Source of the DNA: a virus
Strand: one strand, 5' to 3'
DNA: 64,000 bases
Virus record (IMG/VR): IMGVR_UViG_3300042895_001344
Location: 124,001-188,000 of that record
Below the pieces are notes generated by a model. It ran no database searches. It worked only from the letters and a program-made list of their open reading frames with translations, and was not told the DNA's origin. This document shows positions 14,887-23,061 of this stretch, in pieces (the stretch's first letter is position 1; each line of letters opens with the position of its first letter). The position numbers and the translations under genes were made by a program.

Positions 14887-17871
14887 TTAGATATTTTCAA
14901 ATGAAGCTCCTGTTGGAGTAATAATGAATTCCACATCGATGTATTCAAGAGAACGAGTTGGTTTGATGTAAATCTTACCTCTCATTGTGTTTGCGTCGAT
15001 GTCTTCAGGATCGTTAGAAACTGTTACACGGAAGTCATACAAACCTCTTTCTTTCTTAATTGCATCCAAGATAGGGTTTACCAATCTTAAGAATTCATTT
15101 CTTACTTGGTCATCGTTTTGTTCAAACAATAATCTTACAGAAACTGCAGAAATTAACTTTCTTGCTCTTAATAACAATCTTCTTACGTTGATTCTATCCA
15201 AAGCGGATTCTCTAACTTGTAACGTTTTGTTACCCCAAATAATAGTACCTGTATCAGAGAATGTAGCGATTGGGTTAATTCTGTTCTTATATAATACGTC
15301 TCTATCGTCTAAAGTCAATTTTTTAGTTGCTTTGATAGCATTTATCAAACCTCTACTATAACCCGCAACTGCGAACCAAGGATAAGACACGTTGTCAGTT
15401 AAAGCAATATTCTTAACAACCTCACCTGTTGGTGGGATATATAATTGTGTTGCATTATCTGTATCTCTTACTTGAATCCAAGGCCAATATGTTGCCGAGT
15501 AGTTAGAATCTATACCTGCATTATCTAAAGCAGTAACAATATCAGTCGTTGCTGAAGGACCTGTGATATTTGGTGAGTTCATAATATATAATGAATCTGC
15601 TCTTTCAGTTTCAATCATATCAATCGCTTGATTAACTAATGAACTATGACGATCAAAGTTAATACCAGGTGTAGCAAATACGTTAATATCTACCGCTTCA
15701 GGATTTGAATATGTTTCAATACCTTGTAAGTAAGCGTAATAGTCAGAATTACCTACTGATTCACTAAACACTCCTCCGGGGGTTGTATGTCCTAACTTAT
15801 AAATAGATTTACCAAAAATATAACGATCGTCGTTAGTTCTTTCTGATCTGTATATATCCCAACCGTCTCTACCTCCGTAAACCGAAAAAGTGAATTTACG
15901 GAAATTAATATTAGTTAATTTATTATTACCATTATTATTAAGCTCATCTTGACCTTCTAAATCATATGGTGTTGTTTGGAAAGTTGTTGTTCCAGTAATT
16001 GTAGAGGCGTTTACAGACAAATGGAAACCAAATGTTTCTGTTGTTGCCATCTCACCTTTATATTTTAATAAATCTCTATCGAATCCAACAGCATCAGATA
16101 AACCTAACATAACTTTTCTTACCTTATCTCCACCTTCAATATTAGGTGAACCATTCACATCGTAAGTTTCAACATCACCCGCATCGTTATATTTTGTTTT
16201 GAATATTACATTACCTAATCCCATATTAATTCCTGATACAGTACCAAAGTTTTTGTTGTTTGCAAAACCTCTAAAACCAGCAGGAATAGCATCTACAGGT
16301 GCTCCGTCCGCCATAAGCAACATAATTCTTTTAGAAACTAACGCGTATTCACCATCAGATGTACCGATTTTTTTAGCTATATAACCTGGAGTATCTGGAT
16401 TCATAGAACATCTTGAATATTTTTCAAGAGCTACTTGATTCTCATCAGTATCGTTAAAATCACGAACCACTAAATCAAACTCCATAGTTTCTAAATTAAT
16501 ATTTTGAATATTGATTTTTACTTCAAAGTTAGCGGCCTCTCCATCGGAGATTGTAATAACTTGAAATAAATCAGCAACATTACCACCACGAACTTCAGAA
16601 ACAACCATCGGTGAAATTGTTGTATCCCATGGTTTTAAGTAATTATATGAATTAGAATCTTCTTCTGATTCATATGAAACGTCCATAGAAATACCTCTTA
16701 CTAATCCTCTTTCAAAGGCGGTTCCTAAATAATTAGGATATGATTCATGTACATATACCGGATAGTCACCTTTATCTTTATCAAATACATCAGTTCCTAA
16801 AACTTTAGAAATATATTTTGATGATGATCGATTTAATGAACAAACAAATTGTTTAACTCCACTTGTTGTACCTGTTACGTTGATTGAAAACTCACCCATT
16901 GGGTTTGTATTCATATCAGATCCCGTAACACCTGATAATATGAATTTATTATCATCCTTAACTTCATGTATTAATGTTTGTCCGCTATATATACCTCTTG
17001 ATCTTATTGCTGCAACCACTACATTATGGTATTCATCGGCTAAAAGTGCTTCCCAATCAAATTGAGTAATTGACCATTTGTTAGTTGAATTTGTAAATGT
17101 GAATAAATAAGAATAAATACCATTTACACCGTCACCGTCTGGAGGAGTGACCAAACCATCAGATTGGTGATGCATTGTATTCCACCATTCTTTTGTATTA
17201 TTACTACTACTATATTTTTCTCCAGATAATGGAGAAACTAATTCTGTACCATTTCCAACAATTGCACTATCTTCTGTTCCTTCCGTATTTCTTCCTATCC
17301 AAAAATATTCATTAGTTGATCCAGTAGTTGAACCTTCATAATCACCGTAAATATCTTTTAAATATGTTACAATATCAGTACCATCAACAGATGTTACACC
17401 TGACAAATGAGCAATAATTTCATTTAATGAATTTATTGAAGATCCGGTTTCTGTTGTTGTAATTCCTGTTGTTGTAATTGTTACACTACCAACTTCATTA
17501 GTTACGCCAGAATACCCTTCTAAAATTACACCACCTACGGTTTTAATACCGAATGTTTTATATGGTCTATAACCTGTAAGACCCAATACTCTCGTTACGA
17601 ATAATTGATTAGATTCTTGTAAATATGATTTTGCAACATATCCTAATTCATATTTTGGATTACCATCACTGTACTTTTCAGGTGAAGTAGATCCAAAATA
17701 CAATTTGAATTCGTCAAAATTTGAAATTAAAATAGGTTCGAAAGCTGGACCTTTTAAAGTCTCACCAGCTAAACCTAATGTTGTAACACCTACACTCTGT
17801 GCTACAAATGTTAAATCGAGCTCGGATGTATAAACACCTGGAGACACGAAAACTCTGTTATTACTTGCCAT
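14887..17871 (-). CDS. Tail sheath protein, gp18-like
   Basis: This 994-residue protein opens with the typical sheath start, VFVSPGVYTSELDLTFVAQS, and closes with the conserved C-terminal domain. That domain runs through PWFAVAGYSRGLI, a NKTLQVRESALDRINVRRL segment, FEQNDDQVRNEFLRLVNPIL and FRVTVSNDPEDIDANTMRG. These C-terminal features are shared by contractile sheaths and form the interlocked arms of the sheath mesh. T4 gp18 is 659 aa, so this one carries about 330 extra residues, mainly inserted in residues 100-480, likely surface-exposed domains. The TATTTATA box lies 37 nt upstream and a terminator follows, consistent with a strongly expressed late single-gene unit. Confidence 0.92.
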   Translation of the reverse strand: MASNNRVFVSPGVYTSELDLTFVAQSVGVTTLGLAGETLKGPAFEPILISNFDEFKLYFGSTSPEKYSDGNPKYELGYVAKSYLQESNQLFVTRVLGLTGYRPYKTFGIKTVGGVILEGYSGVTNEVGSVTITTTGITTTETGSSINSLNEIIAHLSGVTSVDGTDIVTYLKDIYGDYEGSTTGSTNEYFWIGRNTEGTEDSAIVGNGTELVSPLSGEKYSSSNNTKEWWNTMHHQSDGLVTPPDGDGVNGIYSYLFTFTNSTNKWSITQFDWEALLADEYHNVVVAAIRSRGIYSGQTLIHEVKDDNKFILSGVTGSDMNTNPMGEFSINVTGTTSGVKQFVCSLNRSSSKYISKVLGTDVFDKDKGDYPVYVHESYPNYLGTAFERGLVRGISMDVSYESEEDSNSYNYLKPWDTTISPMVVSEVRGGNVADLFQVITISDGEAANFEVKINIQNINLETMEFDLVVRDFNDTDENQVALEKYSRCSMNPDTPGYIAKKIGTSDGEYALVSKRIMLLMADGAPVDAIPAGFRGFANNKNFGTVSGINMGLGNVIFKTKYNDAGDVETYDVNGSPNIEGGDKVRKVMLGLSDAVGFDRDLLKYKGEMATTETFGFHLSVNASTITGTTTFQTTPYDLEGQDELNNNGNNKLTNINFRKFTFSVYGGRDGWDIYRSERTNDDRYIFGKSIYKLGHTTPGGVFSESVGNSDYYAYLQGIETYSNPEAVDINVFATPGINFDRHSSLVNQAIDMIETERADSLYIMNSPNITGPSATTDIVTALDNAGIDSNYSATYWPWIQVRDTDNATQLYIPPTGEVVKNIALTDNVSYPWFAVAGYSRGLINAIKATKKLTLDDRDVLYKNRINPIATFSDTGTIIWGNKTLQVRESALDRINVRRLLLRARKLISAVSVRLLFEQNDDQVRNEFLRLVNPILDAIKKERGLYDFRVTVSNDPEDIDANTMRGKIYIKPTRSLEYIDVEFIITPTGASFENI

Positions 17872-17908
17872 TGATTTTTGTTTGGTTAATTAATTTTATT
17901 ACTTATCT

Positions 17909-17916
17909 TATAAATA
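17909..17916 (-). promoter_or_regulatory. TATTTATA box upstream of sheath gene
   Basis: The coding strand reads ATATTTATAAG, with the box ending 37 nt before the sheath ATG. A plus-strand TATCTTTG (17915-17922) overlaps it and could serve as the -7 element of the divergent 52-residue gene, although no well-spaced -33 partner is visible. Confidence 0.45.
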
Positions 17917-17986
17917 TCTTTGTTTTTATCAAAGATTTCCCAACTTTTCTTAAAAAGATAGTTATTTATCTTTTAATATCTTTTAT

Positions 17987-18145
17987 ATGGAAAACACTCA
18001 AAAAAACGTTAAAATAAGTGGGAAACACCACGAAATGTTAAAAAATTACTGTGATAAAAACGGTTTAAAAATCTATAAAGTTTTAGAAAAACATATAGAA
18101 GAACTTTGTAAACCTAAAAAGAAGGACATATACGGGGATGATTAA
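17987..18145 (+). CDS. 52-residue ribbon-helix-helix-like protein
   Basis: This small plus-strand frame is embedded in an otherwise minus-strand tail module. It begins MENTQKNVKISGKHHEMLKN, continues YCDKNGLKIYKVLEKHIEEL, and ends in a Lys/Asp-rich tail. The layout (one short strand, VKISGKHH, then two helices split by NGLK) matches small Arc/CopG-type DNA-binding proteins. Its stop codon overlaps the stop of the convergent tail gene by 2 nt, which argues against an accidental frame. If it binds DNA, it might repress its own promoter or the divergent sheath promoter. The fold is inferred only from the pattern. Confidence 0.5.
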   Translation: MENTQKNVKISGKHHEMLKNYCDKNGLKIYKVLEKHIEELCKPKKKDIYGDD

Positions 18146-19404
18146 TAAAGATAAACAAAATCTAAAGTGGCACCGAATACAGGAGCACTTGTTAGTGTTA
18201 TTTGTTTTTGTCCTGTTATTTCATATCCCTCATCACTAAATTCAATAAGTCCATTTGTGGTAACACTAATAACACTATTAATCTTTTCTTGTAGATCAAA
18301 AACTAAGTTGACTCCATTGAAATTAAAACTTTCACGACCAACCTGTAGTTCATTACCGTTTTGGTCATACATTTTGTTATTTCTACCTTTATAGTAACTT
18401 ACAACAATTACATCACCTTGTAATGGGGTTCCGCTAAAATTTATGTTTGATAATCCCCCAAAATGAGAATGTGAATAATGTACGTCTTTTTCCTGTACAA
18501 TTCCATTAATTGATACGTTAAATAAAACTGTTATATTCTCACCTACACTATATATTGTACTAGTACCATTTGATATTAATGTGGCTAACGTTATATCAAT
18601 TGTTTTAGATATATATTTTTTAGTTAAACTACCTCCACCTTTCATCGATTCATTTACGATAAACGCTCGACTAATAGCTGGTTTAACCTCAAATTCATCA
18701 CTATCAATTAAAAACCCTAACATAGTACATTTATATGTTTGCATATAAAATCTACGACCATCAATTGTTTCCATAGGTGTATTGTCTTCTATTGTGTCTA
18801 AAACAATTGGAATATAATGACCTTTAACTTGAGTGTAATCTTGTCTAGATGAAAAATTTTGTAAAACTAATTTATTAAATTTATTTAAATCTCTAAACTT
18901 ATTACAAACAATAGTAATGTCGTATGTAATATCACATGGAATCGGTTGTGGTATTTTATAAATGTCAGCCCCCATAGAATTACCATTCCAAGTTGGAACC
19001 GTTGCATAGTGAAACTGATGTCTATCGGGAATAGTTCTTTGTATTGATGGGTTTGTACCAAACTGTACGTCAGGTTTTCTAATGATTGTAATAAATGGTA
19101 ATTTTACATTACCGTCAGAATCTGAAAATTCCCAATTGTTTGAAAATTCACCCCATCTTTGAATTGTTAATATTTTATCAATAACAGGTATTTGTACACC
19201 ATCAGATACAACTTTAAATGTATTTTTTACATAATCCAACATACCCCTATCTAAATCATCATGTAAAATAGAGTCAGGTAGAAAAGAATCGGATTTTGTA
19301 ATCATATCCAATAATTCCTCTCTTCTTTTTAATATACCTTCACCTTGGTAAGTATCCTTACCGCCGTAAACGTTGATCATGTTTTTTCTTTTAGGTATTC
19401 CCAT
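18142..19404 (-). CDS. Tail completion/sheath stabiliser-type protein (gp15 position)
   Basis: I place the start at 19402-19404 (MGIPKRKNMINVYGG), one base past the stop of the upstream neck gene; a longer frame would run back into that gene. The N-terminal half resembles T4-like tail completion proteins: ITIIRKPDVQFG, TIPDRHQFHYATVPTWNG, and IPCDITYDITIVCNKFRDLN. The C-terminal half (about residues 270-420) looks like an added beta domain of 'INGIVQEKDVHYS' type that often decorates tail proteins. T4 gp15 is 272 aa, so this 420-residue protein is extended. Placement next to the sheath and a neck protein fits a role at the head-proximal end of the tail. The AGAGGAG before the start is simply coding sequence of the previous gene. 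Confidence 0.6.
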   Translation of the reverse strand: MGIPKRKNMINVYGGKDTYQGEGILKRREELLDMITKSDSFLPDSILHDDLDRGMLDYVKNTFKVVSDGVQIPVIDKILTIQRWGEFSNNWEFSDSDGNVKLPFITIIRKPDVQFGTNPSIQRTIPDRHQFHYATVPTWNGNSMGADIYKIPQPIPCDITYDITIVCNKFRDLNKFNKLVLQNFSSRQDYTQVKGHYIPIVLDTIEDNTPMETIDGRRFYMQTYKCTMLGFLIDSDEFEVKPAISRAFIVNESMKGGGSLTKKYISKTIDITLATLISNGTSTIYSVGENITVLFNVSINGIVQEKDVHYSHSHFGGLSNINFSGTPLQGDVIVVSYYKGRNNKMYDQNGNELQVGRESFNFNGVNLVFDLQEKINSVISVTTNGLIEFSDEGYEITGQKQITLTSAPVFGATLDFVYLY

Positions 19405-19405
19405 A

Positions 19406-19918
19406 TTAAACTCCTCTAAATTCACCTTCTTGTGTTGGAGCACAAACTATACTTCTATAATGTGGTTTGTACCCAAACATTTTATGTTTATTGTCCGATG
19501 TAATTCTACCGTCATTTGTAACGGTATAATATCTCAATTTTTCTTCTGAATCTGCATAACCAATATAATCACCATATCTAATGTCTACCCCCAATTCATT
19601 AAGGTGTGTAATGTAAACCGATAATATCATATTACCTGGCTCATTATATCTCAATAATCCTTTAGTATAAGTTGAATTTTTTGGTTCCTCAATTTTAACC
19701 AATGCATTAAACTCAACGGGAGGAAAAAACTTAATCTCATCCATACCCGCCTCGGCGTATACGTCGTCATTATCGGTCTTTTGTCTATCAACACGATATA
19801 AGACCAATTTCATATTTAAATCCCCGTGTAGATACTCCTGACCCATCTGAATGTTAATATCAAAGTCATCTTGAGAGAAGAATTTACCTAAACGAGTAAT
19901 TGGTAGTTTATTGTTCAT
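19406..19918 (-). CDS. Neck / head-tail connector protein (gp14-like position)
   Basis: This 170-residue protein begins MNNKLPITRLGKFFSQDDFD and contains LVLYRVDRQKTDNDDVYAEA, MDEIKFFPPVEFNALVKIEE and a strand-rich C-terminus ending in an EGEFRGV tail. I have seen this arrangement in neck proteins of T4-like phages from marine and Bacteroidota hosts, though T4 gp14 is larger (256 aa). It sits directly upstream of the tail completion protein, with a 1-nt gap, supporting a connector function. A one-mismatch TATTTATT box ends 6 nt before the ATG. Confidence 0.55.
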   Translation of the reverse strand: MNNKLPITRLGKFFSQDDFDINIQMGQEYLHGDLNMKLVLYRVDRQKTDNDDVYAEAGMDEIKFFPPVEFNALVKIEEPKNSTYTKGLLRYNEPGNMILSVYITHLNELGVDIRYGDYIGYADSEEKLRYYTVTNDGRITSDNKHKMFGYKPHYRSIVCAPTQEGEFRGV

Positions 19919-19924
19919 ATCCTA

Positions 19925-19932
19925 ATAAATAG
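19925..19932 (-). promoter_or_regulatory. TATTTATT, one-mismatch late-box candidate
   Basis: The coding strand reads CTATTTATTAGG, with the box ending 6 nt before the ATG of the neck gene. Confidence 0.35.
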
Positions 19933-19972
19933 TTTAATCTTCCATTCTATTTAGTTATATTATATATAATAG

Positions 19973-21724
19973 ATGGAAAAGAAAATACCTGAGGTTGAAG
20001 CAAGGGAAATATTAAATGAATATGACGGATCTAATAATGTTTTATTAGAATACAAACGTAAATTTGTGGAAGTTAAAAACTTTAAATTAACTCGTCCACA
20101 GTCGGAATACGTCATCAAATATAAAGACACTGCCCCTAAAGTTGCTCGTAAACATATCAATATCGTTTCAACATTTGGTGAGAAATTAATGGAAGAAATG
20201 TTATTACCATTACCACCCGAAAAAGTATGGTGTGAAAAATTGTTATGTGAATCTGATAAGGCATTTCATATTTGGGGTAAAGTAATTGACAGTCAACAAA
20301 ACCACGCGATGTGGTTACCTAAATCCGCAATCGTTCAAGAAGAGAAAAAGTTAAATCGCGTAATTGATTATAGTCCGTATGATAATCGTCCTCCTATGGA
20401 ACATCAGAAGGTCGCCATTGAGAAATTATTAGCGAACAATAAGTTTATATTGGCCGATGACATGGGTCTTGGAAAAACGACGGCAGCCGTTATTGCGTCA
20501 ATGGAAAGCGGAGCTAAAAAAGTTTTAATTGTTTGTCCTGCATCTCTTAAAATAAATTGGGATAGAGAGATTAAAAATTACACAGATAGAAAAGTATTAA
20601 TAGTGGAAGGTCGTAAATGGGGTTCTACTTTTGACTACTACATTATCAATTATGATATATTAAAAAATTATCACACCACAGAAAAAAGTGAAGATAGTGA
20701 CGATTATAAATTATTAGTAAATGAAAAGTTTGATTTGGCAATTGTGGATGAAGCACATTATGTTAGTAATAGTACCGCAAATAGAACTCGTTTATTAAAT
20801 GATGTATTGGAAACCATACCACGAGTTTGGTTATTAACGGGAACGCCAATGACATCAAGACCAATAAATTATTTCAACTTATTAAAGATTGTTGACTCAC
20901 CTTTAACATTAAATTGGCAATCATACGTTCGTCGTTATTGTAAAGGTTATCAATTCACGGTTGGAAATAGAAAAGTGTGGAACACAAGTGGCGCAAGTAA
21001 TTTGGATGAGTTAAGAGAAAGAACAAAGTCATATGTTCTTCGTAGAATGAAAACAGATATTTTAGATTTACCTGAAAAAATTGTTACACCTGTATTTGTA
21101 GAGTTAAGTAGTAAAATGTATGACGAGGAGTTAGAAGAGTTTACAAGAATAAGTAATGATAATAAAGATAAAGAAACATTAAGTGTAACATTAAATCGTT
21201 TAATGAAAATTAGACAACTTATTGCTTATGAAAAAATTCCATACACTTGTGAGATTATAGATAAATGTTTAGACCAAGGAAAAAAAGTAATCGTATTCAC
21301 CAACTTTACGATGTCATTAGATATGTTACATGAGAAATATAAAAAGAACTCTGTAATATTAAATGGTAGTATGTCTAAAGAAAAGAAACAAGAGAGTGTT
21401 GATAGATTTCAAAATGAAGATAAAATAAAAATATTTATTTCAAATATTATTGCAGGTGGTGTTGGTATTACATTAACTGCGGGTGAAGTTGTGGTTATGA
21501 ATGATTTATCATTTGTTCCAGCTCATCATAGTCAAGCTGAAGATAGAGCATATCGTTACGGACAACAGAATAGTGTGTTAGTTTATTATCCCGTGTTTGA
21601 GAATACGGTTGAGAAAATTATATATAATATATTACAAAAGAAAAAGAACGTCATTGACCAAGTAATGGGTGACGGAGAATATTCCGAATCGTTCAGTAAA
21701 GACCTACTTAAAAGTCTCTTTTAA
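19973..21724 (+). CDS. SNF2-family DNA helicase/translocase
   Basis: This 583-residue superfamily 2 ATPase has the complete set of SNF2 motifs. They are motif I ADDMGLGKTTA (about residue 160), motif Ia VCPASLKINWDRE, the DEAH box in IVDEAHYVSN (about 256), motif III LLTGTPM, and C-lobe motifs FTNF, FISNIIAGGVGITLTAG (about 488) and QAEDRAYRYGQ (about 521). The 120-residue N-terminal region (with a PLPPEKVWCEKLL stretch) resembles the accessory region of SMARCAL1/annealing-helicase types. In a T4-like phage it may replace or complement UvsW in fork remodelling or recombination. It starts the plus-strand block divergently from the neck gene, and its 3' end overlaps a convergent small gene by 21 nt. 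No late box precedes it, consistent with earlier expression. Confidence 0.88.
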   Translation: MEKKIPEVEAREILNEYDGSNNVLLEYKRKFVEVKNFKLTRPQSEYVIKYKDTAPKVARKHINIVSTFGEKLMEEMLLPLPPEKVWCEKLLCESDKAFHIWGKVIDSQQNHAMWLPKSAIVQEEKKLNRVIDYSPYDNRPPMEHQKVAIEKLLANNKFILADDMGLGKTTAAVIASMESGAKKVLIVCPASLKINWDREIKNYTDRKVLIVEGRKWGSTFDYYIINYDILKNYHTTEKSEDSDDYKLLVNEKFDLAIVDEAHYVSNSTANRTRLLNDVLETIPRVWLLTGTPMTSRPINYFNLLKIVDSPLTLNWQSYVRRYCKGYQFTVGNRKVWNTSGASNLDELRERTKSYVLRRMKTDILDLPEKIVTPVFVELSSKMYDEELEEFTRISNDNKDKETLSVTLNRLMKIRQLIAYEKIPYTCEIIDKCLDQGKKVIVFTNFTMSLDMLHEKYKKNSVILNGSMSKEKKQESVDRFQNEDKIKIFISNIIAGGVGITLTAGEVVVMNDLSFVPAHHSQAEDRAYRYGQQNSVLVYYPVFENTVEKIIYNILQKKKNVIDQVMGDGEYSESFSKDLLKSLF

Positions 21725-21907
21725 TTCTTTAATTTTATCAGTTAATAACTGATCAAACTCCTTATCTTCAATATCGGGAATATTAACTACGATGGTTTTA
21801 GGGTCTAAAGTATAGTCTATATAGTTAGTTTCTCCCTCTTTTTGTAAGTGGAACACAAAATCGTTAATCCCACAGATACTGAATAATTCGTTTAGTTTCT
21901 CGTTCAT
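21704..21907 (-). CDS. Small acidic protein of unknown function
   Basis: This 67-residue minus-strand gene is wedged between two plus-strand genes. The protein begins MNEKLNELFSICGINDFVFH and ends in an EFDQLLTDKIKELKETFK helix. It has a beta-rich middle (NYIDYTLDPKTIVVNI). Its end overlaps the helicase stop region by 21 nt in the convergent sense. Codon use and amino acid composition look normal for the genome. I do not recognise the family, and a spurious frame cannot be excluded. Confidence 0.5.
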   Translation of the reverse strand: MNEKLNELFSICGINDFVFHLQKEGETNYIDYTLDPKTIVVNIPDIEDKEFDQLLTDKIKELKETFK

Positions 21908-21922
21908 AATAGAAATATAAGA

Positions 21923-21930
21923 TATTTATA
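21923..21930 (+). promoter_or_regulatory. TATTTATA box upstream of gp13-like neck gene
   Basis: The sequence GATATTTATAAG ends 15 nt before the ATG. It is a plus-strand copy, oriented with its gene. Confidence 0.5.
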
Positions 21931-21945
21931 AGAATAAATCAAATT

Positions 21946-23061
21946 ATGTCTCAAATTATTTCACAAGCGGAAAAAGATAAATTATATACTCAGGTATTCC
22001 ACCTTTTAGGTATGCCTGTTCGTGGTATTGAACTTACCGAAGAACAAATGGATACCTTCATGGAATTGGCTTTATCTGAATACGAACAATACGTTAGTGA
22101 TTGGTTGATTGAATCTCAATGGTCGGCACTTGCGGGATTAGATATAGATACACAATCATTATCAAGAGCGTTTACAACAAGAAGTTTAGATTACGAAACA
22201 CAATATACTCACTCATACTCCAAAATTGTAGGTTTACAAGCTGGTGGTGATTGGGAACTAAAAAAGGATTATTTTACACTTTCAGGAGAAACCCAAGTTT
22301 ATGAAATTCCTGCTGGTCGTGAAGTAAATGAATTATTATGGTTTGCTCGTGCTGAATTAAGTGATTCATTTGTTGATCCGTTTATGGCGGGATTTGGTGG
22401 TCTTGGTGGATTAGGTTTCGGTGGTGCCGGTGGATTTGCACAGATGGGTAATGCTGGTTCTTATTTTATGACGCCAGCATTTGACTTATTATTAAGAATG
22501 CAAGATAGAAGTATTAAAAATAGACTAATTGGTGGTGATTTGACTTATAGAATAACTGCGGGTCCTGAAGGTAAAAAATTAGTTCATTTATATAATGTAC
22601 CGGGTGGTAAATTTGATTTTGGTTCAATAAAACAAAAAAATTATAATGTTTGGTATTGGTATTATGATACTATGGATAGAGACACCTGTCTTAAAGATAA
22701 TAAGGATGTAATTAAATTACCGTCCGATGTTGATACTGAACAATTGGTATGGGAAAACTTAAATAAACCAGCTCAAAACTGGGTTAGAAAGTATTTGATT
22801 GCTTATTCTAAAGAAGGTTTAGGTCGTATTTGGGGTAAATTTTCGGGTGATTTACAAGTTCCTGACAGTCAAGTTAAGTTAGATTATCAATCTTTAATTA
22901 CGGAAGGTAAAGATGAGAAATCTAAATTAGTTGAAGAACTTATGGCGAGATTGGAAAGACTCCGCCCCGACAAACTTCTTGAAAGAAAAGGTGCCGAAGC
23001 GGAGAATCTTAATAAGGCACTTAAGTTTAGAGCGATGCCTTCATCTATTATTGTTATCTAA
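21946..23061 (+). CDS. Neck protein, gp13-like
   Basis: This 371-residue protein has a helical N-terminal adaptor pattern: VFHLLGMPVRGIELTEEQMD, then ALSEYEQYVSDWLIESQWS. A central beta region and a Gly-rich loop (FMAGFGGLGGLGFGGAGGFA, about residues 148-167) follow. The C-terminal helical part includes NWVRKYLIAYSKEGLGRIWG followed by KVKLDY-type strands and DEKSKLVEELMARLERLRP. This order matches T4-like gp13 neck proteins known to me, which close the portal after packaging. It is encoded on the opposite strand to the other neck genes, with the helicase between them. Its stop overlaps the polymerase stop by 4 nt. Confidence 0.65.
   Translation: MSQIISQAEKDKLYTQVFHLLGMPVRGIELTEEQMDTFMELALSEYEQYVSDWLIESQWSALAGLDIDTQSLSRAFTTRSLDYETQYTHSYSKIVGLQAGGDWELKKDYFTLSGETQVYEIPAGREVNELLWFARAELSDSFVDPFMAGFGGLGGLGFGGAGGFAQMGNAGSYFMTPAFDLLLRMQDRSIKNRLIGGDLTYRITAGPEGKKLVHLYNVPGGKFDFGSIKQKNYNVWYWYYDTMDRDTCLKDNKDVIKLPSDVDTEQLVWENLNKPAQNWVRKYLIAYSKEGLGRIWGKFSGDLQVPDSQVKLDYQSLITEGKDEKSKLVEELMARLERLRPDKLLERKGAEAENLNKALKFRAMPSSIIVI

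Noticed and set aside
14987-15361. A 124-residue plus-strand frame inside the sheath gene
   Set aside because: Lies antisense to the most conserved part of the sheath; no own start signals.
15798-15805. A TATTTATA copy inside the sheath gene
   Set aside because: In coding sequence with no start codon nearby; expected by chance at this base composition.
19405-19420. AGAGGAG as a Shine-Dalgarno site before 19404
   Set aside because: It encodes the last residues (RGV) of the preceding gene, and other genes here lack such sites; probably coincidental.
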